Part shown: in pieces, positions 10,548 to 17,832 of the stretch
How the letters are laid out: each line of letters starts with the position of its first letter
Numbering within the stretch: position 1 is the stretch's first letter
Assembly: GCA_016208495.1 (NCBI GenBank)
Contig: JACQXX010000054.1
Span: 1-64,000, forward strand
From: Acidobacteriota bacterium
Lineage (GTDB): Bacteria; Acidobacteriota; Blastocatellia; Chloracidobacteriales; Chloracidobacteriaceae
Direction: 5' to 3'
DNA: 64,000 bases
The notes under the pieces: model-generated
What the model was told of the DNA's origin: nothing
The model's database searches: none
Seen by the model: the letters and a program-made list of their open reading frames with translations, nothing else
Program-made: the position numbers and the translations under genes

Positions 10548-10594
10548 AAGTTCGGAGCCACCATAGCCGCCAAGCACACAGTGGCTCCGAACTT
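10548..10594. promoter_or_regulatory. Perfect 14-bp inverted repeat (hairpin)
   Basis: Left arm AAGTTCGGAGCCAC (10548-10561) and right arm GTGGCTCCGAACTT (10581-10594) match perfectly around a 19-base loop. No T-tract follows, so a terminator is unlikely. Its position just before the iterons suggests an origin or operator structure. Confidence 0.75.
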
Positions 10595-10639
10595 CGGTAT
10601 TAACTCTCGGAAAGAGAGCCAGTGCTTATACAGGCATTA

Positions 10640-10720
10640 GCGAGTACAAAGCAGGTACAGGCAAGTACTAGCAGGTACAAGCGAGTACTGGGGCGCACAA
10701 GCACGCACAAGCACGCTCAT
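10640..10720. repeat. Iteron array, eight ten-base units
   Basis: The units are GCGAGTACAA, GCAGGTACAG, GCAAGTACTA, GCAGGTACAA, GCGAGTACTG, GGGCGCACAA, GCACGCACAA and GCACGCTCAT. Spacing is exactly ten bases from 10651 on, about one helical turn, so bound proteins would sit on one face of the DNA. The consensus is close to GCRNGYACAA. The last three units diverge together to GCACAA. The likely ligand is the RepA-like or HTH protein encoded next. Confidence 0.8.
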
Positions 10721-10796
10721 CAGATTAAACGGGACCTTGTGCTCTTTCAAGCTGTAGCGTGCTTTCTTTCCACTCATTTAATGAAAGGTAAGACGC

Positions 10797-11060
10797 ATGA
10801 AAGCCAAAAAAGACAGCCTTATTCCCCAATCGTCTGCGTTGCTACAAGCCGATATTGACAGGCTTTTTGGACAGAGATTGACCATCACTGAAGATGAATT
10901 GTGCCAGGCATTAGGAATTTCCCGTGTCTATAGCTGGATGCTCAGGCGCAAAGGAAAGCTGAAGTTCAGCCGCCAGGGTAAAAATGTAAAATTTACTAAG
11001 GCTCATGTACTTGATTATTTGAACGTGTGTGAATCTGACGCGCAAAGAGAGGTGGCGTGA
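10797..11060 (+). CDS. Small helix-turn-helix protein (excisionase-like)
   Basis: An 87-residue product. The central segment ITEDELCQALGISRVYSWML with RRKGKLKFSRQGKNVKFTK is typical of the MerR/excisionase-type winged HTH. Such proteins bend attachment-site DNA during excision or control replication genes. The ATG at 10797 follows AAAGGTAAG. Its stop codon overlaps the start of the helicase gene (TGATG), so the two are probably translationally coupled. The iterons end 77 bases upstream, so it may also regulate its own promoter. Excisionase and replication regulator cannot be told apart from sequence. Confidence 0.78.
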   Translation: MKAKKDSLIPQSSALLQADIDRLFGQRLTITEDELCQALGISRVYSWMLRRKGKLKFSRQGKNVKFTKAHVLDYLNVCESDAQREVA

Positions 11061-12616
11061 TGCAAGCAAAGCAAAAGCCATCCTCGGGACCGGATGGCTT
11101 CCAAAATAAAATGGAATCAAAAGACACGAGAAACATAGCACAAGGCGCACAGGCCGCCAAGGTGCTTGATTTCGAGGAACAAGCAGCGGATATCAAAGAA
11201 AGGTTACTACGACTTGAACGCATCCACCGAGATAAAGAGTTTCTCACCTCAAAGCTTCTAATGAAGCTGGATGCGGCTCTAAAAGATTACCGAAAACTTG
11301 AAGCTCAAGAATTTGTTAAGAAACATCAGAAAACTGTTTTCGTGCTTGAGCAGGTTGCTGGTAAGGACCGCCTTGAAGGGTATGAAGTAGAATTGGCTCG
11401 CGATATGGCCAAGGATTTCTCAAAAACCACGGGCAGCGCAAGACCGAACTCAAAACCTGCAACTGAAAAAACTAAGCCAGTTCAAGAAAATGCCGGTCCT
11501 CCTGAAATGACTGGGGTCTTCAGAACACTTGATGATTTATTCAGTGCAGATCTTCGCAAGCCTGAAGAAATCCTTTTTCGTGTTCGTCGAGGTAGCCCAC
11601 ATTTGCTGGTTGCGTCAACCAACGTGGGGAAAACCAGTTACATGCTGAATGTGTGTCTCAAGCTGGCAGCCGGTGAGGTATTCCCTCCTCTTGTGGTCAA
11701 TCGGGTGCCCCGTCGTGTGCTTTACCTGGATTTTGAGTCCGAAGCCGATGTAGTTCAAAGTGATTTACAGCGAATGCTTGAAGCAGGAATTTCAGATCAA
11801 GCAACTGCTCGGAAAAACTTTGCTTACTTGACGGAAACAACTCTGGACAGTAAATCCCTTAGTCTGAGTGACCCGCTTCATTGGGATTATGTCGCATTGC
11901 TTGGAAAAGAACTCCAAGTTGATTTGCTCATCATTGACACGCTCGGAGCGGCTTTCCACATTCGCGATGAAAACAGCAATGCCGAGGTAGAACAGAAAGT
12001 GGTTCGCCCTTCGCGTCAACTGGCTCGGACGTTGAATTGTGCCCTGATTTGGATTCACCACATCGGAAAAGCCAATGACACTCTCACTGGTGAAGCTGCG
12101 TACCGAGGACGTGGGGCAAGCGCCTATGGTGCAGGTGCCAGAGCGGTTTTCACTTTGACCAAAGAGGAAACCAAAGGCCCTGGATACGTCACCTTGAGTT
12201 GCGACAAGGCCAAAGGTGAATCATTTGATCCTACCCTTCTCCGGCTGGATTTTGACACTCGCTGGTTTGAACAATGTGCTGAAATTCCGCTGTCTGGTCA
12301 AAGCTCAATCACAGCACAAGAAATTGCCGACTTTGTGGAGCGCAACGAACCCCTGAGAGAAAAAGAAATTATCGAGGCATTTAGAGAAGTAGCTTCCGAA
12401 GCCACAATCAAGAGACGTATTCAGGAAGCATTGCGACTTGGCTTGATTTTGAAGAAATCTCGGGGGATTTATGAAAAGGCTCAAAGGCTCACTCTATATA
12501 GAGATGAGCCTTTGAGCCTTTCTGCTGAACACCACCGAATTCCTGGTTTACCTGACGATTTGGAAGCGAGTGGAATAGACGGGCAACCTGATGACGATGA
12601 CCTGGATGTGATGTGA
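11060..12616 (+). CDS. RepA-like hexameric helicase (AAA_25/RecA-fold ATPase)
   Basis: A 518-residue product likely to unwind the element origin. A helical N-terminus (1-130) is followed by a RecA-fold core with VASTNVGKTS (Walker A near 185-192, first Gly replaced by Ala), YLDFESEADVVQ, LLIIDTLGA (Walker B near 290) and LIWIHHIGKAND. The core resembles RSF1010-type RepA and AAA_25 proteins. A winged-helix-like region follows (EIADFVERNEPLREKEII). The C-terminus is acidic (QPDDDDLDVM), which could serve as a protein docking tail. The last 45 codons contain a 43-base palindrome and are duplicated downstream. The ATG at 11060 overlaps the previous stop; a GTG at 11057 is an alternative. Confidence 0.88.
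   Translation: MQAKQKPSSGPDGFQNKMESKDTRNIAQGAQAAKVLDFEEQAADIKERLLRLERIHRDKEFLTSKLLMKLDAALKDYRKLEAQEFVKKHQKTVFVLEQVAGKDRLEGYEVELARDMAKDFSKTTGSARPNSKPATEKTKPVQENAGPPEMTGVFRTLDDLFSADLRKPEEILFRVRRGSPHLLVASTNVGKTSYMLNVCLKLAAGEVFPPLVVNRVPRRVLYLDFESEADVVQSDLQRMLEAGISDQATARKNFAYLTETTLDSKSLSLSDPLHWDYVALLGKELQVDLLIIDTLGAAFHIRDENSNAEVEQKVVRPSRQLARTLNCALIWIHHIGKANDTLTGEAAYRGRGASAYGAGARAVFTLTKEETKGPGYVTLSCDKAKGESFDPTLLRLDFDTRWFEQCAEIPLSGQSSITAQEIADFVERNEPLREKEIIEAFREVASEATIKRRIQEALRLGLILKKSRGIYEKAQRLTLYRDEPLSLSAEHHRIPGLPDDLEASGIDGQPDDDDLDVM
12477..12519. repeat. 43-base near-perfect palindrome inside the helicase gene
   Basis: The arms run inward from AGGCTCAAAGG to a CTCTATATAGAG centre and back out to CCTTTGAGCCT, with one unpaired base. 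The second copy, 200 bases downstream, keeps the TATA centre but has lost several pairs. It encodes residues around KAQRLTLYRDEPLSL. It could be a recombination or replication site, or a transcription attenuator. Confidence 0.8.
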
Positions 12617-12822
12617 AGATTTATGTCTATCCTTTCAACTGGAAAAATAGGGGTAGTCTTTACGTGCGGGAAATTAAGGGTCAAAGGGTTACTCTATATA
12701 GGGATGAGCCTTTGATCCTTTCTACTGAACACCACCGAATTCCTGGATTACCTGACGATTTGGAAGCGAGTGGAATGGATGGGCAACCTGATGACGATGA
12801 CCTGGATGTGATGTGAGGATTT
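12482..12822. repeat. Direct repeat pair, about 141 bp, offset exactly 200 bases
   Basis: Copy 1 (12482-12622) is the 3' end of the helicase gene; copy 2 (12682-12822) lies just after it. They differ at about a dozen positions. Both encode the tail ending DGQPDDDDLDVM in the same relative frame, and copy 2 is open as part of a separate small gene. Confidence 0.9.
12613..12816 (+). CDS. Small protein carrying a duplicate of the helicase C-terminal tail
   Basis: A possible 67-residue product from a GTG that overlaps the helicase stop (GTGA). The first 20 or so residues are unique; the remainder repeats the helicase tail (YRDEPLILSTEHHRIPG and an acidic PDDDDLDVM end). It may be a decoy or docking peptide for whatever binds the helicase tail, or simply a duplication by-product. 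Most differences between the copies keep the reading frame and the acidic end, which mildly favours a real product. Translation is unproven. Confidence 0.45.
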   Translation: MKIYVYPFNWKNRGSLYVREIKGQRVTLYRDEPLILSTEHHRIPGLPDDLEASGMDGQPDDDDLDVM

Positions 12823-12895
12823 GCAAGAAAGACAATGGGAACTATAGGTATGGGCTGGATTGACAAAACAAATCAGGAAACCAAGCGGGGGCATT

Positions 12896-13288
12896 ATGCA
12901 AGTTCGGTTCAGGCGAAAAAACAAATCAACTAAATGGCATATTTTACATGCTTGGGCGATGTGTCTTGATGCCATTTACCTTGGATTGGCAGGCGATAGC
13001 ATATTTGTATTTCTGGATAGTTCAGATTTGGAATCACCGTATTGCTTTACCTGTACAGTTGAAGGGAAAGAAGTTTACATCGCCTTTGAAGATATTTGCG
13101 GCCATTGCAGGCGGTCTTTGTTTTCACGATTGAAACTCTATGGTGAGCCAATGGGGGATTGCCAGATCAGAGACGAAGTGAAAGCCAAAATGAGGGCAGA
13201 GCGTGAAGAGAAAGAAGCCCGGAAAATAGCCCGTCAGAAAAAACAACAACGGAAACTTTCCAAACAAAGGGAGAGACGGAAACAATAG
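12896..13288 (+). CDS. Small cysteine-containing basic protein, unknown function
   Basis: About 130 residues starting MQVRFRRKNKSTKWHIL; GGGGG lies just before the ATG at 12896 (a TTG at 12860 is an alternative). Two Cys pairs, YCFTC and CGHC, spaced 17 residues apart, could bind zinc. The C-terminal 40 residues are a highly charged helix (EEKEARKIARQKKQQRKL). This fits a nucleic-acid-binding accessory protein of the element, but no family is recognised. Confidence 0.65.
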   Translation: MQVRFRRKNKSTKWHILHAWAMCLDAIYLGLAGDSIFVFLDSSDLESPYCFTCTVEGKEVYIAFEDICGHCRRSLFSRLKLYGEPMGDCQIRDEVKAKMRAEREEKEARKIARQKKQQRKLSKQRERRKQ

Positions 13289-13460
13289 CCCCCCACTTCC
13301 TTAAACGGAGCAACCAGGTGCGGACCAGCTCCGGAGCGCGAAGCGTGAAATTTGGTCTCGATCAGGACGGGAGTTGAGAAAGCAGCACCCTGAACCACGG
13401 GTTTCAGGCTAAAAACAACCATATCGCAGTGACCATAAACGGAAGGGAGGAAGTCAGGAT

Positions 13461-13808
13461 ATGCCATTCAATCGCAAGCTGTATCCTTCGAACTGGGAAC
13501 ACATCAGTCACTCTATCCGGTTTGTTCGGGCAGGCGGTCAATGCGAATGGATTGATGATGATGGCAAGCGGTGTGCAGCCCAGCATGGTGAATTGCATCC
13601 GGTCACGGGTAGCAAGGTGGTGCTGACGACGGCACACGTCAACCATACCCCGTCTGACAATCGAGATGAGAACCTGCGGGCGTGGTGTCAGTTTCACCAT
13701 TTGCGCCACGATGCGCGCCACCATGCCGGAAATGCCCGGTTGACCAGGCGGGTCAAGAAAGACAAGCGGCGACCCTTGTTGATGATCAGTGCGGGGAGTC
13801 AGCTATGA
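13461..13808 (+). CDS. HNH endonuclease
   Basis: A 115-residue product with the HNH pattern TTAHVNHTPSDNRDENLRAW followed by CQFHHLRHDARHHAGN. A GGGAGG site precedes the ATG at 13461. HNH nucleases of this size are often encoded near phage terminases, where they assist DNA cleavage for packaging. Here the terminase genes lie about 2 kb downstream, so a packaging role is a reasonable inference. A homing or defence nuclease is the alternative. The next gene starts within its stop codon (ATGA). Confidence 0.88.
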   Translation: MPFNRKLYPSNWEHISHSIRFVRAGGQCEWIDDDGKRCAAQHGELHPVTGSKVVLTTAHVNHTPSDNRDENLRAWCQFHHLRHDARHHAGNARLTRRVKKDKRRPLLMISAGSQL

Positions 13809-14044
13809 AACGAGTGGCCACCATCCTTGACGAGTTGCGCGCCAGAGGGTTTGCCGTCCACACAGACGGAACAAACCTGTATGTGTCCCCGCGTGCCAAG
13901 CTGAAGCCGTCAGATGTGAAGACAATTCAGGAACGAAAGCCAGAGTTGCTGGCCAGACTCGAAAGTGAGGCTTTAGCCACTTACATCCGGAAACGGCTGG
14001 CTCAAGACAGAGCGGGGCGTTCCAACCATCGCCAGGCGGCTTAA
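13805..14044 (+). CDS. TubC-type docking-domain-like small protein
   Basis: A 79-residue product beginning MKRVATILDELRARGFAVH, followed by TDGTNLYVSPRAKLKPSDV and an ERKPELLARLESE helix. This order resembles the TubC N-terminal docking domain, known as a linker in NRPS/PKS enzymes and also seen as stand-alone proteins in mobile elements. The start overlaps the HNH stop by four bases and has GGGGAG upstream, so the two are probably coupled. It may be an adaptor for a larger protein; the partner is unknown. Confidence 0.65.
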   Translation: MKRVATILDELRARGFAVHTDGTNLYVSPRAKLKPSDVKTIQERKPELLARLESEALATYIRKRLAQDRAGRSNHRQAA

Positions 14045-14058
14045 CTTATGAGGAAGCT

Positions 14059-14370
14059 ATGAATGACCAAATTATTCCATTTCGGCCTTTACCCCATCTT
14101 GACCAACGTTTCCCGGCTACCCGGTTCTGGAATCTGAGCAATGCGGCGTTGTTTGAAGTCTTGAGGGACGTGGAACAGGAACTCACCAGGCGTGTCTTTC
14201 TGAATTTTTGGCCTGACCAGGCACAAGAAAAATTGGTCTGGGTGATAATTTATGCGCTTCGGGTCACACGTTGGGCGTCTTTGCGGGAGTTTGGAAAGAC
14301 ATGGGCTTCTTTGACCACGCTGTTGCTCTTGTTTCGATACAGGCCGGAAGCACCGCCAAAGGATCAATGA
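14059..14370 (+). CDS. Small element protein of unknown function
   Basis: A 103-residue product with GAGGAAG before its ATG, starting MNDQIIPFRPLPHLDQRFPA. It has a helical middle (LFEVLRDVEQELTRRVFLNF) and aromatic, hydrophobic C-terminal half. It follows the docking-like gene by 14 bases in the same operon. Its end overlaps by seven bases the end of the convergently oriented second recombinase gene. No family is recognised. Confidence 0.62.
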   Translation: MNDQIIPFRPLPHLDQRFPATRFWNLSNAALFEVLRDVEQELTRRVFLNFWPDQAQEKLVWVIIYALRVTRWASLREFGKTWASLTTLLLLFRYRPEAPPKDQ

Positions 14371-15323
14371 TGGACATCCTCTTTTTCCAACGTCAGTCCA
14401 AGCACATCACACGGGGCGTGCGTCAGGTTCTGTTGAACGCCAAGGTAGATTTCTGTGGTCTTGATGCTCTCGTGTCCCAAGGTCAGTTGAATCTGATCAA
14501 TGGGGCTTCCGCCTTTGTGAGCGAGTTTGGCAAAGGTGCGGCGAAGATCATGGGGTGTCAGTTTGGACGAAAGGTTTTGCTCGTTGGCGTAGCTGGTGAC
14601 AATGAAATGGATAGCCTGCGATGTCATCGAAGCCCCAATGTTGCCGTGACGATCAATCGAGCGAAACAACACGCCGTCCGTAATGCCAGCATGCTCCGTC
14701 CAGGCATCCACAGCCACTTTGGTCCAGGCCGGAATTGGCACGGTGCGGGTCCGACCACGTTTCCCAGTCAAGTCAGCAATTACCCAACGCCCGTCAAGCT
14801 GGCGAATCATCTCCACTCTCAAGTTGACCAGTTCCGAACGGCGCAAGCCCCCACCCAACGTAATTGCCAAAATTGCCCGGTCACGGAGTCCCTTGCTTTC
14901 CGTTGTGGATGTTTTGGACGGGGTGCTCAACAAAGCCTGTGCATCATCTCTGGTCAACCAGTTGCCGGTTTTGCGGCCTTCGCTCCGAACGCCTTTTACC
15001 CGGTGAATGGCTTCCGCATTCTGAAAATTAAGCAGATGGTTGTCAGCGGCCTCGGTCACGAGCTTTTTGATAGCGGACAAACGTTGGTTGATATTGGCGG
15101 GGGAAAGCTTGGCTTCCCTCAGTTCAGCCACGTAAGCGGCGACCACCGACTTTTGCAACGGCGGCGCGCCTTGGGTTTGATACCAGTCCAGGAAGTCAGA
15201 AAGCGCACGGGTATAGGCACGGCAAGTGTGCTCAGACGACAGGGTATCTGTGACGAGCTTAATCAAGGCATCTTTGGGGGTGGACGCTTCGTCGGTAGGG
15301 CGGCTCAAAACCAGGTTTGTCAT
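14364..15323 (-). CDS. Second tyrosine recombinase (XerC/D-like)
   Basis: A 319-residue product with a core-binding domain (about 18-105, SSEHTCRAYTRALSDFLDWY) and a catalytic domain. The domain shows GGGLRRSELVNL (Arg161), HDLRRTFAKLAH (258-269), LGHESIKTTEIYLG (His284, Tyr293). All catalytic residues are present, so it should be active. The start has GAGG upstream. It is the only large gene on the minus strand in the element and divides the replication part from the terminase part. It could resolve multimers, invert a segment, or derive from an older insertion. Confidence 0.92.
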   Translation of the reverse strand: MTNLVLSRPTDEASTPKDALIKLVTDTLSSEHTCRAYTRALSDFLDWYQTQGAPPLQKSVVAAYVAELREAKLSPANINQRLSAIKKLVTEAADNHLLNFQNAEAIHRVKGVRSEGRKTGNWLTRDDAQALLSTPSKTSTTESKGLRDRAILAITLGGGLRRSELVNLRVEMIRQLDGRWVIADLTGKRGRTRTVPIPAWTKVAVDAWTEHAGITDGVLFRSIDRHGNIGASMTSQAIHFIVTSYANEQNLSSKLTPHDLRRTFAKLAHKGGSPIDQIQLTLGHESIKTTEIYLGVQQNLTHAPCDVLGLTLEKEDVHH

Positions 15324-15493
15324 GGGGCCTCTTTTATTTCTAACTACTCATAACTACCATTATCATAAGTCAGAATAACCAAAATAACGGAACACCACAA
15401 GCCGTTTCGGAACGGGGTTTGAGCCTGATTCGAACCGTCATTTTCAGCAAGGGCATAACCTGTTCACTCGAAAAAAGAAAAGCGCTAAAAGCC

Positions 15494-15973
15494 ATGCCAC
15501 GACCATGCACAATCTGTGTTCATCAAAAACGAGAAGAAATTGACCGGATGCTGATTGAAGGGGTGTCGTTACGGAACATTGCGGAACATTCCGGAACAAG
15601 CCCCCAAGCCCTTTTACGGCACAAAGACCACATCGCGGCAGCACTGATCAGAGCCAAAGACGTCCAGGAAGTCATCCAGGCAGACACCTTGCTTGACCGA
15701 CTTCAGGCATTGAACCAGGAAACCAGAGACATCCTAAAGGCAGCGAAAGCGGATGACGACCCACATCTGGCATTGAAGGCCATTGCGCGTGCCGAAAAGC
15801 AACTTGAGTTGGAAGCCCGGTTATTAGGCGAGTTGAACGACCAGACAACCGTCAACATTCTGGTTGCTCCTGAATGGCTCGCGGTGCGTGCCGCCATTCT
15901 TGAGGCACTCGGACCCTTTCCAGACGCCCGTGCTCAGGTGGCGGCGCGTCTGATGCTTTTGGAGACCCGTTGA
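15494..15973 (+). CDS. Small-terminase-like DNA-binding protein
   Basis: About 159 residues from MPRPCTICVHQKREEID; the frame is open upstream to a weaker TTG at 15419. It has a CxxC near the start, a helix-turn-helix (GVSLRNIAEHSGTSPQALLR), a long charged helical region, and a conserved-looking end (VNILVAPEWLAVRAAILEAL). The architecture (HTH, then coiled coil, directly before TerL) matches small terminase subunits, which recognise packaging sites. Its stop overlaps the ATPase start (TGATG). The functional call rests mainly on architecture and position. Confidence 0.7.
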   Translation: MPRPCTICVHQKREEIDRMLIEGVSLRNIAEHSGTSPQALLRHKDHIAAALIRAKDVQEVIQADTLLDRLQALNQETRDILKAAKADDDPHLALKAIARAEKQLELEARLLGELNDQTTVNILVAPEWLAVRAAILEALGPFPDARAQVAARLMLLETR

Positions 15974-16737
15974 TGATTGCGAGTGATTTAGCGATGGCGC
16001 TTGACCCGTTGTTGTTCGCCCGGTGCTCTGGATTCCATCCGGATATCTGGCAAGCCGATTTGTTGTGCTCGCCTTCACCCCAAAACATCTTGCTGTGTAG
16101 CAGGCAAGCCGGAAAGAGCACCGTCACGTCATTTTTGGCATTGCACCAGGCGCTGTTCTATCCCCGTTCGCTCATCCTGCTTTTGGCTCCGGCTGAACGC
16201 CAATCCAAAGAACTGTTCAATGACAAGCTGAAACGACAGTACCAGCGACTCAGCGAGAATGTCCCGGTGGTGAAGGCCCGTCAGGAATCGGCGCTGGAAA
16301 TGGCCTTCAACAACGGAAGCCGGATATGTGCGCTTCCGGGCAAAGAAGCCACAATCAGAGGGTTTTCGAGTGTCAACTTGCTGGTTGTGGATGAAGCGTC
16401 CCGCGTGCCGGATGACCTCTACCGTGCCGTTCGCCCAATGTTGGCAGTCAGTCAAGGACGGCTGGTGTTGCTGTCCACCCCCTATGGCAAACGCGGGTTT
16501 TTCCATGAGGAATGGTCCAACGGCGGACCGAACTGGAAACGAGTCAAGGTCACGGCGGAACAATGCCCGCGCATCAGCAAGGAGTTTCTGGAATCCGAAC
16601 GCAAAGCTTTAGGTGACCGTGACTTCCGGCAAGAGTACCTGTGCTCCTTCGAAGAAACCCTGGATTCCGTCTTTTCCTACGAAGCCATTCAGGCGGTGCT
16701 GGATACCAGCGTCAAGCCTTTGTGGAGTGAATCATGA
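15973..16737 (+). CDS. Large terminase, ATPase half
   Basis: A 254-residue product with the terminase motor signature: SRQAGKST (Walker A, about 43-50), a strand-helix section (LLAPAERQSKELF), LLVVDEASRVPDDLYRAV (Walker B with catalytic Glu, about 136-153) and LLSTPYGKRGFFHEEW (coupling motif). It ends in a linker (FRQEYLCSFEETLDSVFSYE) that normally leads into the nuclease domain of the same polypeptide. Here an in-frame stop intervenes and the nuclease is encoded by the next gene with a four-base overlap. It would power DNA translocation into a capsid. Confidence 0.9.
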   Translation: MIASDLAMALDPLLFARCSGFHPDIWQADLLCSPSPQNILLCSRQAGKSTVTSFLALHQALFYPRSLILLLAPAERQSKELFNDKLKRQYQRLSENVPVVKARQESALEMAFNNGSRICALPGKEATIRGFSSVNLLVVDEASRVPDDLYRAVRPMLAVSQGRLVLLSTPYGKRGFFHEEWSNGGPNWKRVKVTAEQCPRISKEFLESERKALGDRDFRQEYLCSFEETLDSVFSYEAIQAVLDTSVKPLWSES

Positions 16738-17462
16738 CTTTTCAAACCCTGTGGAACGGGTGTCTCGATGCGTGGGCATATGTGACCCGTTCCCCACTAC
16801 GGAGACGACCTATGAGCTTATGGCATTCTGACCCTCCTCAGTTCTTCCTTGGGCTTGACCTTGGGCAGAGCAAAGACTACACGGCCCTGACGATCATTGA
16901 ACGGATTGAAACCAACGGGGGTGATGTTGTTGTCCAACAAGTCCGCCACTTGCAGCGATGGAAACTCCGGACGAGTTACCCCACCATCGTGCGGGAAGTC
17001 ACCGCGATGCTGAACCAGCCGCCGTTACGTCATGCTGACACCACCCTTGCGATTGACGGCACGGGCGTTGGTCGCCCGGTGGTGGATTTGTTCTGGAACG
17101 TCAAGACAGACGCCCTCATCAGACCGGTTCAGATTGTGGCTGGCAGCAAGGAATCTCACAACGACGGCTTTTACCACGTTCCCAAGCGGGAACTGGTGTC
17201 ACTGGTGCAAGTGGCGTTGCAAACTCGACAGTTACGGATTGCGGCTGAATTGCCCGAAGCGGAAGTACTGGTCAAGGAATTGATCAATTTTCAGGTGAAA
17301 ATAACGGACGCCGCGAATGACACTTACGGCGCATGGCGCGAAGGCCAGCACGACGACCTGGTATTGGCAACGGCTCTGGCATTGTGGGCTAGTGAAAAGG
17401 GCGGCGGGCGCGCCGAACACGGACCTTCGTTAGATGCGTTAGTTAACAACCGGTGGGGATGA
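16734..17462 (+). CDS. Large terminase, RNase-H-like nuclease half
   Basis: A product of up to 242 residues with the terminase nuclease pattern: FFLGLDLGQSKDYTAL (first Asp near 41), AIDGTGVGRPVVDLFW (second acidic site near 107) and HDDLVLATALALW (third site near 207). The ATG at 16734 overlaps the ATPase stop (ATGA), but an ATG at 16812 with GGAG upstream starts right at the conserved domain and is an alternative. Split terminases need the two chains to associate. It is the last rightward gene of the element; no portal or capsid gene follows. Confidence 0.9.
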   Translation: MTFQTLWNGCLDAWAYVTRSPLRRRPMSLWHSDPPQFFLGLDLGQSKDYTALTIIERIETNGGDVVVQQVRHLQRWKLRTSYPTIVREVTAMLNQPPLRHADTTLAIDGTGVGRPVVDLFWNVKTDALIRPVQIVAGSKESHNDGFYHVPKRELVSLVQVALQTRQLRIAAELPEAEVLVKELINFQVKITDAANDTYGAWREGQHDDLVLATALALWASEKGGGRAEHGPSLDALVNNRWG

Positions 17463-17580
17463 GCAATCTTTTGATTAAATGCCGAGTTGAGCACACTGGA
17501 TTTTTCAGGCAGCGGCAATAGGAAAGAAAAATCTGCGGTCGCAGAAAGTGGAACGATTCTTAGATGCCGAGAGGCGTTGA

Positions 17581-17832
17581 TTACAGGATTTTGGTGGGCA
17601 AGAGTGAGTTCACCGCACCCGTCAGTTTTTCCTGTTGATCTCGAAGCTCAGCCACATCCGCACGAAGTCCAACCGTGTCGTCACTGAGGACTGCAATCTT
17701 GCGGTTGACGCGTGTAAGTTCAGCCTGCATGTCGTTCAACCGTTGTTCCAACCGGTCAAACCGGGTATTAGTTTCAGCGCGAAACTCTTGCAGGAGCAAC
17801 AGAATTGTTTCAATCGTGGGTTTGGTGTTCAT
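17581..17832 (-). CDS. Small coiled-coil protein
   Basis: An 83-residue product starting MNTKPTIETILLLLQEFRAE. Almost the whole chain is a heptad-patterned helix (FDRLEQRLNDMQAELTRVNR and GLRADVAELRDQQEKLTG), so it should form a coiled-coil oligomer. It overlaps the end of the ribbon-helix-helix gene upstream by 23 bases, so the pair is probably co-translated. The function is unknown; it could be a partner of that DNA-binding protein. Confidence 0.65.
   Translation of the reverse strand: MNTKPTIETILLLLQEFRAETNTRFDRLEQRLNDMQAELTRVNRKIAVLSDDTVGLRADVAELRDQQEKLTGAVNSLLPTKIL

Larger units (their letters stand above)
10368..10796. other. Putative replication origin region of the element
   Basis: This 429-base gene-free stretch has an ordered structure. 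First comes AT-rich DNA (10370-10545) with a 13-base palindrome CTTGTTGAACAAG at 10519-10531, then a 14-bp-stem hairpin (10548-10594), then ten-base iterons (10640-10720), then the HTH and helicase genes. AT-rich DNA plus iterons beside a replicative helicase gene is the classic pattern of plasmid and satellite origins. A role as operator for the downstream operon is the main alternative. Confidence 0.6.

Noticed and set aside
10622-10858. 78-codon frame across the iterons
   Set aside because: The peptide simply reflects the decameric repeats (QALASTKQVQAST) and overlaps the well-supported HTH gene.
14271-15353. 360-codon open frame on the plus strand
   Set aside because: It is antisense to the second recombinase, whose catalytic motifs are intact; the plus-strand translation has no family features.
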